A stretch of DNA of 38,223 nucleotides from Desulforhopalus sp. (GTDB lineage Bacteria > Desulfobacterota > Desulfobulbia > Desulfobulbales > Desulfocapsaceae), in contig JALNVI010000021.1 in assembly GCA_023231425.1 (NCBI GenBank), positions 1-38,223 of the forward strand. The letters run 5' to 3'. Below, piece after piece: positions 16,384 to 23,819 of the stretch. The translations under genes were made by a program, and so were the position numbers. Positions within the stretch are counted from its first letter, which is position 1, and each line of letters opens with the position of its first letter. The notes under the pieces are model-generated. The model searched no databases. It was not told where the DNA came from and saw only the letters and a list, made by a program, of their open reading frames with translations.

Positions 16384-17475
16384 CTATATTTTACATTTCT
16401 TTTTTTTCTTACCGCCACCGTAGAGCACATCAACCAGCCCCTCTATATTCTCTTCGGTGAGGACAACTTTAATCCCAAGCTCAGCAAATTCCTTACGGGG
16501 AGCATCTCCGGCATGGGTCGCCAGCAAAGCAAAACAGTCATGGAGACAATCCTCGGCCAGAGACTGCCACCGCTCAGAACCGCCACCGCCCCCTGGAGTC
16601 TGGCGAGCTTTTAACAGACAAACCAGCCCGTCAGCCCTCGGGCCGTAAATCAAGACCTGCGTTGCCTGTCCAAGGTGCATGTCAACATCCATGCCATTGG
16701 TACTGACCACCGCCAGGTTGGGTCGCTCCGGGCTCGGTTCAGGCATGATCATCTCAGCACTGGAACCGGGAGTTCCCGGAGGCAAAATTTCAGAGACGGG
16801 AAGGTACACGGTTGCGGGTATATATTTCGAAGCCTCAGCAGATATTTTTTGCAGATCAAGGGTGTCCTCTCCACTGATCTCCATGGCCGCAGCACCAAGG
16901 CCAGCCATCTTTTCGGCAATGACGAGAACCTCAGCATCGTTCACCCCCGCAACCAGGTGGGTACGAATCACAACTCTGATACCTGCAGCCTGAAGGGCCT
17001 GGACAGCCTCGGCCTGCTCACGGATGAGGACTTCCGCAACCTTGCTCAGGGGAATCGTCTTTTTCCCCGGTCGAATCCAGGAATACAACTCCTTTACCGT
17101 CTCAACCGTCACCGTATCTACCAGCAAACGCACTGTTTTCACTCCAAGGCGGGCCAGGTCTGGAGCAACCTCACCCCCCCCCAGACCGAGAGAAGTGAGG
17201 CTGAGTTCTGCTTTTTGAATTTCCGGCTGGAGAAGCGCCAGACAGTCAAGTGTTGTCGAAATTGAAGCCAGGACATCCCCTGGACCGTAAAGTTCAATGC
17301 TTCGAACCGTTTTTCCACCTTTGCGCAAGGCCTGTACCCAGGCCACGGCCTCGGCCGGGATCAGGGCTGTCGCTGCTTTTTCATCCCCACCTCTGACCAA
17401 TCGGTGATTGGCCAGAGGTGCAATGGGAAGTTTGACATCCAGTATCATTAAATGGTTAAACATTCCATCCCCCAT
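16384..17475 (-). CDS. NifB-like protein lacking the radical-SAM cysteines, fused to NifX-type domain
   Basis: A 363-residue NifB relative. It aligns with the window's own NifB: KLPIAPLANHRLVRGG matches HLPVAPKCNIKCNYCN, YGPGDV matches AGPGDP, VKELYSWIR matches TKNIYSYVR, and LVAGVND matches TVPGVNE. The C-terminal domain (RPNLAVVSTNGMD then HLGQATQVLIYG, residues 251-353) matches NifB's NifX-type domain, with the HLG histidine kept. All three cluster cysteines are replaced (Ala22, Leu26, Gly29), and the auxiliary cysteine cluster is gone, so it cannot bind the SAM-cleaving cluster. It may carry or chaperone NifB-co or FeMo-co. It starts directly after nifK; ATG 17475 has AAGGA eight bases upstream, and ATG 17484 is an alternative. 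The tail is GGGKKKKKCKI. Confidence 0.9.
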   Translation of the reverse strand: MGDGMFNHLMILDVKLPIAPLANHRLVRGGDEKAATALIPAEAVAWVQALRKGGKTVRSIELYGPGDVLASISTTLDCLALLQPEIQKAELSLTSLGLGGGEVAPDLARLGVKTVRLLVDTVTVETVKELYSWIRPGKKTIPLSKVAEVLIREQAEAVQALQAAGIRVVIRTHLVAGVNDAEVLVIAEKMAGLGAAAMEISGEDTLDLQKISAEASKYIPATVYLPVSEILPPGTPGSSAEMIMPEPSPERPNLAVVSTNGMDVDMHLGQATQVLIYGPRADGLVCLLKARQTPGGGGGSERWQSLAEDCLHDCFALLATHAGDAPRKEFAELGIKVVLTEENIEGLVDVLYGGGKKKKKCKI

Positions 17476-17486
17476 GGCAGTCATCC

Positions 17487-18860
17487 TTACAGAACCAGTT
17501 CAAACGTCTCTTCAGAAGAATCACGATCTTTACGATCCAGGAGAACACCAAGAATCCTCTCCAGCATGCGCAGTCCACCTTTGTAGCCTACGGTGGGGAA
17601 ATATTGATGCCCCTGACGATCAAGAATTGGAAAGCCCCAGCGTACAAAAGGAATATCCTCATCTCTGGCAATATACTTGCCATAGGAATTACACAGCAGC
17701 AGGTCTACCGGCTCATTTTTTATCCATTGATGGAGGAGGAAAAGGTCTCCTTTAGCCTTGACATTAACCTCACAGCCCATGCCACTGGTGATCTCCCTGA
17801 TCCGTTTTTCAAACTTTTTGCCCGGTGTACCGGTAACGATATGAACCGGACACATATCAATGGAAACCAAAAACTCGGTCATGGCGATGAGTTGATCCGG
17901 ATCTCCGGCCAGAGCCACTTTCTTTTTATAAAAATACTGATGCATATCAGAAATCAAATCCACCAGCTGCCCACGTTCCACGGAGACTTCATCCGGGACA
18001 GTGACCCCTGCAACGGTACGCAGAGCATCAATAAAACGATCTGTAGCTTTGAGCCCGAAGGGCATATCCAGAACACTGCAGGGCACTTTGTGTTTCTTAT
18101 CCAGGAGCCGGGCCGCATCGGCAGAGCACCATTCCCCCAGAGCCAGAGTCCCGATAGAATCGCCAGTGGACAGGAGCTCCGCTATTGTGGTTCCCCCATC
18201 CGGAAACATCTTATACTCGCCTGAGAGTGGGCCATTGAGCACCCCTGATGTATCCGGGAAAAGAATGATTTTCACCCCGACCATCTTCGCCAGGCGTTTG
18301 ATCTCTTCCATATCCGATGGTTCAACCCAGCCGGGAATAATGTTGATCTTGCCGTTTTTCTTCCCCGTAGGCTCCGCCATATCAGCCATGGCCGTGACCA
18401 TGTTGGAAAAACCGGTGACGTGAGAACCCGCGTAGCTCGGAGTCGAGGCACTTATCAAATACTTGCCTTTAGGAATCAGACCATCTCTTTCCGCCTTTTT
18501 CTTAATCTGCGGTAAGTCATCACCAATAGTCTCCGACAGGCAGGTGGTGTGGATAGCGATAATATCCGGGTTATAGACCGAAAATATATTGTTGATAGCC
18601 TGGAGCATATTGGACTGGCCACCAAACACCGAGGCTCCTTCAGTAAACGAACTGGTGGATGCAGAAACAGGTTCCTTATAATGCCGGGTCAGGGCACTGC
18701 GATGATAGGCACAGCAACCTTGCGATCCATGACTGTGAGGAAGGCAGCCGTGGATCCCGAGGGACGCATACATGGCGCCAATGGGCTGACAGGTCTTGGC
18801 CGGATTAATGGTCAAAGCCTTGCGCTCCATTACTTCTTTGGGTGTATGTCTTAATAGCAT
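17487..18860 (-). CDS. nifK: NifK, nitrogenase MoFe protein beta subunit
   Basis: A 457-residue beta subunit of dinitrogenase. It shares the P-cluster with NifD through Cys24 (AKTCQPIGA), Cys49 (GSQGC) and Cys107 (TTCLSETIGDD). It lacks the roughly 50-residue N-terminal extension of the Azotobacter protein, as is usual in the clostridial/sulfate-reducer group. ATG at 18860 is preferred, with GTGAGG nine bases upstream; a GTG five codons earlier is the alternative. It lies 99 bases after nifD and two bases before the first possible start of the NifB-like gene. Confidence 0.97.
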   Translation of the reverse strand: MLLRHTPKEVMERKALTINPAKTCQPIGAMYASLGIHGCLPHSHGSQGCCAYHRSALTRHYKEPVSASTSSFTEGASVFGGQSNMLQAINNIFSVYNPDIIAIHTTCLSETIGDDLPQIKKKAERDGLIPKGKYLISASTPSYAGSHVTGFSNMVTAMADMAEPTGKKNGKINIIPGWVEPSDMEEIKRLAKMVGVKIILFPDTSGVLNGPLSGEYKMFPDGGTTIAELLSTGDSIGTLALGEWCSADAARLLDKKHKVPCSVLDMPFGLKATDRFIDALRTVAGVTVPDEVSVERGQLVDLISDMHQYFYKKKVALAGDPDQLIAMTEFLVSIDMCPVHIVTGTPGKKFEKRIREITSGMGCEVNVKAKGDLFLLHQWIKNEPVDLLLCNSYGKYIARDEDIPFVRWGFPILDRQGHQYFPTVGYKGGLRMLERILGVLLDRKDRDSSEETFELVL

Positions 18861-18959
18861 TTTGATGAACCTCACTTGTAGAGAGAGTTACCCTGAAGGC
18901 CGAAGATGGAAAGAATGATGTTTCTTTCAATCTCAACATCTTCTGCCTTCAATCTTATT

Positions 18960-20600
18960 TTATTCCCAGCCATAGGTGGCGGACAACTGCGGATTTTTCT
19001 GCCAGGGCGCCTGCATGTAACTCCAGACCCTGGAACCGACCAGGCGGTCAATCTCATTGTAAAAATTGACGGCACCCTTGAATCCGGCGTAAGGTCCGCC
19101 TGAATCGTAGCTGTGCAGCTGTTTCATTGGCACTCCAAGCTTCTGGATAGAGAACTTCTCCTTAATACCGGCACAAAAAATATCCGGCTTCATGATTTCT
19201 ACAAGTTTCTCGGCCTCATACTGATTGAGGTCATCAATAATAAGAGTGCCTTTATCCATGTCATGAGCGAGGCCATCGTAGTGCTTAAACTTGTAACCGG
19301 CCTCTTCCAGCGCTTCCAGCTCTGCGGAGCTTTTCCGCGGGTTGTAACGGGTCTCGTCCTTCTCTATCTCAAGCTGTTCGATATTCCGACTGTCGGCATC
19401 AAGCTTGAGACCTGGGATAACCTGACGTCCCTCATAATCATCACGATGCCCAAACTCGTAGCCTGCCGAGATGGTCTTCATGCCCATCTCAGCAAAGAGT
19501 TCCTGATAATGGTGTGCCCGGGAACCACCAACAAACATCATGGCAGTCTTCCCTTCGGTTCTGGAACGAACATCTGCTTGAACCACGTCAACTGCCGGCA
19601 TCTCTTCGGCAATGACAGCTTCCACCTTGTCAATAAGCTCCTGGTCACCAAAATATTTGGAGATCTTACGCAAAGACTTTGCAGTGGCCTTTGCACCGAT
19701 AAAATTAATCTTGATCCACGGAATCCCGAATTTGGTCTCCAGCATATCCGCGACATAGTTGATAGAACGATGGCACATGACGAGGTTTAAGTCGGCAGTG
19801 TGGGCTGAAGCAAACTGATCATAGGTCGAGTTGCCGGAAAAAGTAGCAATACAGTTGATGCCGCATTTTTTGAAAATCCGATCAATCTCAAAACCGTCAC
19901 CGCCGATATTATATTCGCCCAACAGGTTAATTTTATACTTGCCCGGTTTTTCCTCATCATTTTGCCCCATCACATGCTTAAAGATCTGGTTGTTGGCAAT
20001 ATGATGCCCGGCAGACTGGCTCACACCCTTGTAACCTTCACAGGAAAAGGCAAAGACATTACAATCCCCAAACTTTTTCTTCATGTTGGCTGTCACAGTA
20101 TGAATATCATCACCAATCAACCCCACAGGGCAGGTAGCAAAGACCCCGATTGACTTGGGATGCAAGAGGTCATACGCCTCCTGAATAGCGGCCTCCAACT
20201 TCTTTTCACCACCAAAGATGATGTCCTGCTCCTGCATGTCAGTGGTGAAGCAGTAGTTCATATAGTTGGCACCATCTGGACCGGGAGAAGTCTGATTCCG
20301 CCGAGTCAGCCAGGCGTAAAAGCTGCAACCGACCGGACCATGCACCAGGTTAACGATATCCCGGGTAGGTCCCATGATAACGCCTTTGCAACCGGCATAG
20401 GTACAGCCGCGCATTGTGATGATACCAGGGGTGGTACGAACATTAGCCGTAATCTCAGGCGTCTCATTCTCCAACGCCTCGTTAATCATTATTTGTTTGG
20501 CACGCTTACGGGCCACCTTGGGCGGATATTTCTTCAACAATTCCGCTTTAATATCGGCAGGTTCCCACTGAACCGTTTTGTTCTTACTTTTTGTTACCAT
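18960..20600 (-). CDS. nifD: NifD, nitrogenase MoFe protein alpha subunit
   Basis: A 546-residue catalytic subunit that carries FeMo-cofactor and reduces N2. P-cluster cysteines are Cys66 (RGCTYAGCKG), Cys92 (GPVGC) and Cys157 (ATCPVGLIGDD). The cofactor ligands are Cys276 (LVMCHRSINYV) and His496 (QLHSYDSGGPY), both conserved. A charged insertion of about 50-60 residues around 385-445 (RDDYEGRQVIPGLKLDADSR onward) is the mark of the clostridial and sulfate-reducer NifD group. The start has AAGGAG at seven bases. A stem-loop lies between nifI2 and this gene. Confidence 0.98.
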   Translation of the reverse strand: MVTKSKNKTVQWEPADIKAELLKKYPPKVARKRAKQIMINEALENETPEITANVRTTPGIITMRGCTYAGCKGVIMGPTRDIVNLVHGPVGCSFYAWLTRRNQTSPGPDGANYMNYCFTTDMQEQDIIFGGEKKLEAAIQEAYDLLHPKSIGVFATCPVGLIGDDIHTVTANMKKKFGDCNVFAFSCEGYKGVSQSAGHHIANNQIFKHVMGQNDEEKPGKYKINLLGEYNIGGDGFEIDRIFKKCGINCIATFSGNSTYDQFASAHTADLNLVMCHRSINYVADMLETKFGIPWIKINFIGAKATAKSLRKISKYFGDQELIDKVEAVIAEEMPAVDVVQADVRSRTEGKTAMMFVGGSRAHHYQELFAEMGMKTISAGYEFGHRDDYEGRQVIPGLKLDADSRNIEQLEIEKDETRYNPRKSSAELEALEEAGYKFKHYDGLAHDMDKGTLIIDDLNQYEAEKLVEIMKPDIFCAGIKEKFSIQKLGVPMKQLHSYDSGGPYAGFKGAVNFYNEIDRLVGSRVWSYMQAPWQKNPQLSATYGWE

Positions 20601-20621
20601 TCCCGCACTCCTTATAAATAA

Positions 20622-20663
20622 GATTTCTCAGACATTTTTGTAATACTTAAGGCCTGAGAAATC
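20622..20663 (-). other. Stem-loop between nifI2 and nifD
   Basis: GATTTCTCAG and CTGAGAAATC form a perfect 10-bp stem with a 22-base loop. The stem overlaps the nifI2 stop codon and lies 21 bases before the nifD start. It could act as an mRNA processing or stability element adjusting the ratio of nifH/nifI to nifDK, which is an inference. Confidence 0.45.
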
Positions 20664-21036
20664 AGATGATGGCCTGTTCTCCAGCCTCACCAGTCCTTAC
20701 CCGTACTGCATCTCCCAGTGGCACAACAAAAATTTTACCATCTCCTGGCATGCCAGTCTGATTTGTCTCGATAATCGTTTCCACGACATCATCCACCAAA
20801 CTGTCTTCCACTACGACCGTGAGTAAACGTTTAGGGTAAAGTTTCCCTTTTTCTCCCAGAAGGGAAGCTGCTTCCTCGTGGCCCTGCTGCACTCCTTCCA
20901 GAATCTCGGGATTTACAAACCCCTTTCCCCTCCCCTGGGCCTCATGGACAAAGAAAGCATCTATTCCACAATCGGTGAGAGCCTGCTTGGTCTGGTTCAT
21001 CATATTTATACGCACAACGGCGATAACCTCTTTCAT
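20662..21036 (-). CDS. nifI2: NifI2, PII-like regulator of nitrogenase activity
   Basis: A 124-residue PII-family protein. With NifI1 it forms a complex that binds dinitrogenase and switches off its activity when ammonium appears; 2-oxoglutarate and ATP relieve the block. This is established for methanogens. PII marks are the N-terminal MKEVIAVVRINMMNQTKQAL, HEAQGRGKG at the base of the T-loop, and the C-terminal TGMPGDGKIFVVPLGDAVRVRTGE. It overlaps nifI1 by four bases (ATGA). Confidence 0.95.
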   Translation of the reverse strand: MKEVIAVVRINMMNQTKQALTDCGIDAFFVHEAQGRGKGFVNPEILEGVQQGHEEAASLLGEKGKLYPKRLLTVVVEDSLVDDVVETIIETNQTGMPGDGKIFVVPLGDAVRVRTGEAGEQAII

Positions 21037-21404
21037 GCAGGAACCTCCTCGGAGGCTTCTGAGGTCTCCTCTGCCGAGGTCTCCTTAACCCCGGAACTGA
21101 TAGTGTAGGATTCATCCACCTCGGTGACAAAAATTTTACCATCGCCAAAGGCTCCCTTACCTGTGCTGCGGGCGGTATTCATGATGGTATCGATAACAAA
21201 TTGCTTGTCATGCTCCTGCACAACACTCATCAACATGACCTTGGGAAGCTCATCATAGGTGATATCACCTATCTTGATGCCACGCTGTTTACCGCGGCCG
21301 GCAACTGCATATTTAGTAACAGAAGGAAAACCTGCATCCATGAGAGCCGCCAGGACAGCATCTGCTTTTTCGGGTCGAATAATTGAGCGAATCATTATCA
21401 TCAT
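21033..21404 (-). CDS. nifI1: NifI1, PII-like regulator of nitrogenase activity
   Basis: A 123-residue PII-family protein and partner of NifI2. It starts MMIMIRSIIRPEKADAVLAAL and has AVAGRGKQRGI before the T-loop and TGKGAFGDGKIFVTEVDESYTI near the end, the usual NifI1 pattern. An acidic Glu/Ser/Ala-rich tail of about 15 residues follows. The start has GGAG eight bases upstream, and the gene lies 80 bases after nifH. The nifH-I1-I2-D order implies post-translational ammonium switch-off; no draT or draG is in the window. Confidence 0.95.
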   Translation of the reverse strand: MMIMIRSIIRPEKADAVLAALMDAGFPSVTKYAVAGRGKQRGIKIGDITYDELPKVMLMSVVQEHDKQFVIDTIMNTARSTGKGAFGDGKIFVTEVDESYTISSGVKETSAEETSEASEEVPA

Positions 21405-21484
21405 AGTTATATCTCCAGTTTGACAGGCACGGCAGTCTTACCTGAACAGTATATTTTTTAGTATTATAAGGACTTTTATATTGC

Positions 21485-22324
21485 TTATGCTGCCTGCATC
21501 AAACCGTATTCCATCAGCAGCTCTTCCAGCACCTCAATCTCCATCGGCGTCGGGATAACAAAATCCGTGTTTGAATCAATTGCCCTGGCCAGCTCTCGAT
21601 AAACATCAGCCTGCGGAAGCTCAGGATTCCATTCGATAACGGTCTTACGATTAATCTCTGCCCGCTGCACATCGTTGTGACGAGGGACAAAGTGGATCAT
21701 TTTGGTTCCAAGCTTGGCGGCAAACTTCTCAATCATTTCTGCTTCATTATCGACGGCTCGAGAGTTACAGATCAGGCCACCCAGTCGAACAGTTCCCGAC
21801 TGGGCAAACTTCACGATACCCTTGCTGATATTATTAGCCGCATACATGGCCATCATCTCACCGGAAACAACGATGTAAATCTCTTCGGCCTTCCCATCGC
21901 GGATCGGCATGGCAAATCCACCACAGACCACGTCGCCAAGGACATCGTAAAAGGCATAATCAAGGCCTTCACTTTCCTCATAAGCACCAAGAGATTCCAA
22001 CATGTTAATAGAAGTAATAATCCCGCGTCCCGCACAGCCAACTCCGGGCTCAGGACCACCAGACTCGACACACCAGGTTCCACCGTACCCCAATTTACGG
22101 ATATCCTCGAGTTCAACATCCTCTCCCTCTTCACGGAGGGTATCAAGAACCGACTTCTGAGCCAGACCGCCCAAAAGTAAACGGGTGGAGTCTGCTTTGG
22201 GGTCACAGCCGACCACCATGATTTTGCGGCCCAATTCAACCAGCCCTGCCACTGTATTCTGAGTAGTCGTGGACTTGCCGATACCGCCTTTTCCGTAGAT
22301 AGCTACTTTTCTCATTTTTTTCAT
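21485..22324 (-). CDS. nifH: NifH, nitrogenase iron protein
   Basis: A 279-residue ATP-dependent reductase of dinitrogenase, a homodimer with one bridging 4Fe-4S cluster. It has the P-loop GKGGIGKS (residues 11-18), cluster ligands Cys97 (GVGCAGRG) and Cys134 (DVVCGGFAMP), and Arg100, the residue ADP-ribosylated by DraT in other bacteria. The start codon has GAGGAG upstream. It is the first gene of the long operon and is controlled by the sigma-54 promoter at 22444-22459 and the NifA sites at 22550 and 22598. NifM, encoded divergently, probably helps mature it. Confidence 0.98.
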   Translation of the reverse strand: MKKMRKVAIYGKGGIGKSTTTQNTVAGLVELGRKIMVVGCDPKADSTRLLLGGLAQKSVLDTLREEGEDVELEDIRKLGYGGTWCVESGGPEPGVGCAGRGIITSINMLESLGAYEESEGLDYAFYDVLGDVVCGGFAMPIRDGKAEEIYIVVSGEMMAMYAANNISKGIVKFAQSGTVRLGGLICNSRAVDNEAEMIEKFAAKLGTKMIHFVPRHNDVQRAEINRKTVIEWNPELPQADVYRELARAIDSNTDFVIPTPMEIEVLEELLMEYGLMQAA

Positions 22325-22443
22325 GGCTCAAGCTCCTCTGTAAATTTGCCGGCTGTTCTCTTATCTTACCTCAGCCTTTTTCTGTGCTTCAGGATCACCC
22401 CCTATCAGGCAACCCTTAGCGTCCTTGTGACAGGGAAAGCTAT

Positions 22444-22459
22444 TACAAAGCGCATGCCA
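22444..22459 (-). promoter_or_regulatory. Sigma-54 (-24/-12) promoter of nifH operon
   Basis: The minus strand reads TGGCATGCGCTTTGTA, preceded by C. It matches the sigma-54 consensus except C to T at two positions, with exact GG-to-G spacing. The predicted start is near 22433, giving a leader of about 110 bases. An AT-rich partial palindrome (22460-22480) lies just upstream, where a bending protein such as IHF could act. Confidence 0.75.
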
Positions 22460-22549
22460 GATAATAATATTTTTATTATTCCCTTAGATAACAGCTGGTT
22501 AGAGGACAACAAGCAAGACATCAGGGGCACGACAAGGCTGGAGGGACTT

Positions 22550-22565
22550 TGTACAATTGTTTACA
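22550..22565. promoter_or_regulatory. NifA activator site 1 (nifH-nifM intergenic)
   Basis: TGTACAATTGTTTACA is a perfect TGT-N10-ACA site, 91 bases upstream of the nifH -24 element and 98 bases upstream of the nifM -24 element, well placed for either. Confidence 0.85.
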
Positions 22566-22597
22566 TTTTGGAAGATGTTCAGCAAAAAGGTGAACTT

Positions 22598-22613
22598 TGT
22601 CTCAGATCAGACA
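22598..22613. promoter_or_regulatory. NifA activator site 2 (nifH-nifM intergenic)
   Basis: TGTCTCAGATCAGACA is a second perfect TGT-N10-ACA site with an internally near-palindromic spacer. It begins 48 bases after site 1 and lies about 50 bases before the nifM -24 element and 138 bases from the nifH one. Confidence 0.82.
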
Positions 22614-22663
22614 AACAGAAAAAAGAAAGAAATAGAGAGGGGGAGAAAGAAAAAAGAAGCGAC

Positions 22664-22679
22664 TGGCCATATTCTTGCT
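22664..22679 (+). promoter_or_regulatory. Sigma-54 (-24/-12) promoter of nifM (and probably nifA)
   Basis: TGGCCATATTCTTGCT has the invariant GG and GC at exact spacing and TTGCW at -12. The predicted start is near 22690, about 125 bases before the nifM ATG. It faces away from the nifH promoter, so the intergenic region is a bidirectional NifA-dependent control region. Confidence 0.78.
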
Positions 22680-22813
22680 TTCCACATTGGCAGTGGCAGC
22701 AAAAAGGAGTGTTCATTCTCTAAGAGAAACGAACCATCGTTGAATCTGAGATGAACCCGCAAAAGAGCCTGCTGACAGAGAACCCATCCCATAATTTTGA
22801 GAGGTAATTCACC

Positions 22814-23635
22814 ATGCTTCAACCATCCCTTCCTTATAATCAGCTCAAATTTTCCCTGCAGATGTTTCACCGCCCGCTCAATGAACTTGAAAAGAGTGAA
22901 TATGAGGCGGTCAAGACCCGGGCTGAGGCAGAATGCACTCTGGAACGTAAAATCCTGACCAGCGCAGAGGGCATGAAGATGAAAGTAGCACAAGAATCAA
23001 TTGAAGAGGCCATTGCAGCCATTGCAAACCGCTATGAATCGCCGGAAGCCTTTCAAAACGACCTGCGTGCAAATAACATGGACCCGGCAGCCATGGCCAG
23101 CGGCCTTGAGGTTGAGTTGACGGTCAAAGCCACCCTCAAGAAGGTGGCAGGCCGGACAGAGGACCCCGATGAGGCGGAGGTTACAGAGATTTTTGAGGCA
23201 GGAGATCAGAAAAAACGCGAGCAACGCCAGTTGCACCATATTCTCATTACAATCAATGACCAGTTCCCGGAAAATCGTCGTGAGAGCGCCCTGGCTCGAA
23301 TTACCAGGGTACACGAAAAAGTGCTGGCCCCTGGGAGTAATTTTGGCGAATTGGCACAACGTTATTCGGAATGTCCATCCGCCGTACAGGGGGGTAATAT
23401 TGGTTCCGTGGCTCGGGGCTCTCTTCCTCCCAACCTTGAAGAGACTCTCTTTGCCTTGGAAAGAGGAGAAATAAGCAACGTGGTTGAATCAACCATGGGA
23501 TTCCACATCCTGCTCTGTGAAGAAATAATCGAGGCCGGCACACTGTCGCCTGAAGAGACAAAAGCCAAAATCAGAAAAGTTCTCCACACCCAAAACAAGA
23601 AAAAGACGGTGCAGATGTGGCTCGCCACAATTTAA
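22814..23635 (+). CDS. nifM: NifM, parvulin-type peptidyl-prolyl isomerase
   Basis: A 273-residue protein. NifM is needed in Azotobacter and Klebsiella for maturation of the iron protein NifH. The C-terminal half is a parvulin domain: QLHHILITIND, then FGELAQRYSECPSAVQGGNIG, GSLPPNLEETLFALERGEIS and STMGFHILLCEE. The N-terminal half is helical with acidic and Ala-rich stretches. There is no signal peptide, unlike SurA or PrsA, which supports a cytoplasmic role. The start has GAGAGG upstream. It is divergent from nifH and 184 bases upstream of nifA. Confidence 0.9.
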   Translation: MLQPSLPYNQLKFSLQMFHRPLNELEKSEYEAVKTRAEAECTLERKILTSAEGMKMKVAQESIEEAIAAIANRYESPEAFQNDLRANNMDPAAMASGLEVELTVKATLKKVAGRTEDPDEAEVTEIFEAGDQKKREQRQLHHILITINDQFPENRRESALARITRVHEKVLAPGSNFGELAQRYSECPSAVQGGNIGSVARGSLPPNLEETLFALERGEISNVVESTMGFHILLCEEIIEAGTLSPEETKAKIRKVLHTQNKKKTVQMWLATI

Positions 23636-23819
23636 AAAAAATAACAAAAACGTAGATACAAAAGCATGTTATGTGACATATTTGAAACACTTTTCAAAAG
23701 AAAGGCACCACCCCGGGGCTTCTCAGCATGGTCCATTTTTTGCATATCCTTTTTTTAAAACCCAGTGCCAGGAGAAAGACCTCCGAATTTTCTGCACGGT
23801 CCGCATACAAGAGGAATAT

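Noticed and set aside
19096..19128. Loss of the FeMo-cofactor His ligand in NifD (PYAGF where Azotobacter has PYHGF)
   Set aside because: Counting residues shows the ligand His is the one in LHSYD, which is conserved; the PYA variant is normal for this NifD group.
23673..23819. Longer NifA start with 49 extra residues
   Set aside because: The extra part has no NifA-like features, while the ATG at 23820 has its own ribosome binding site.
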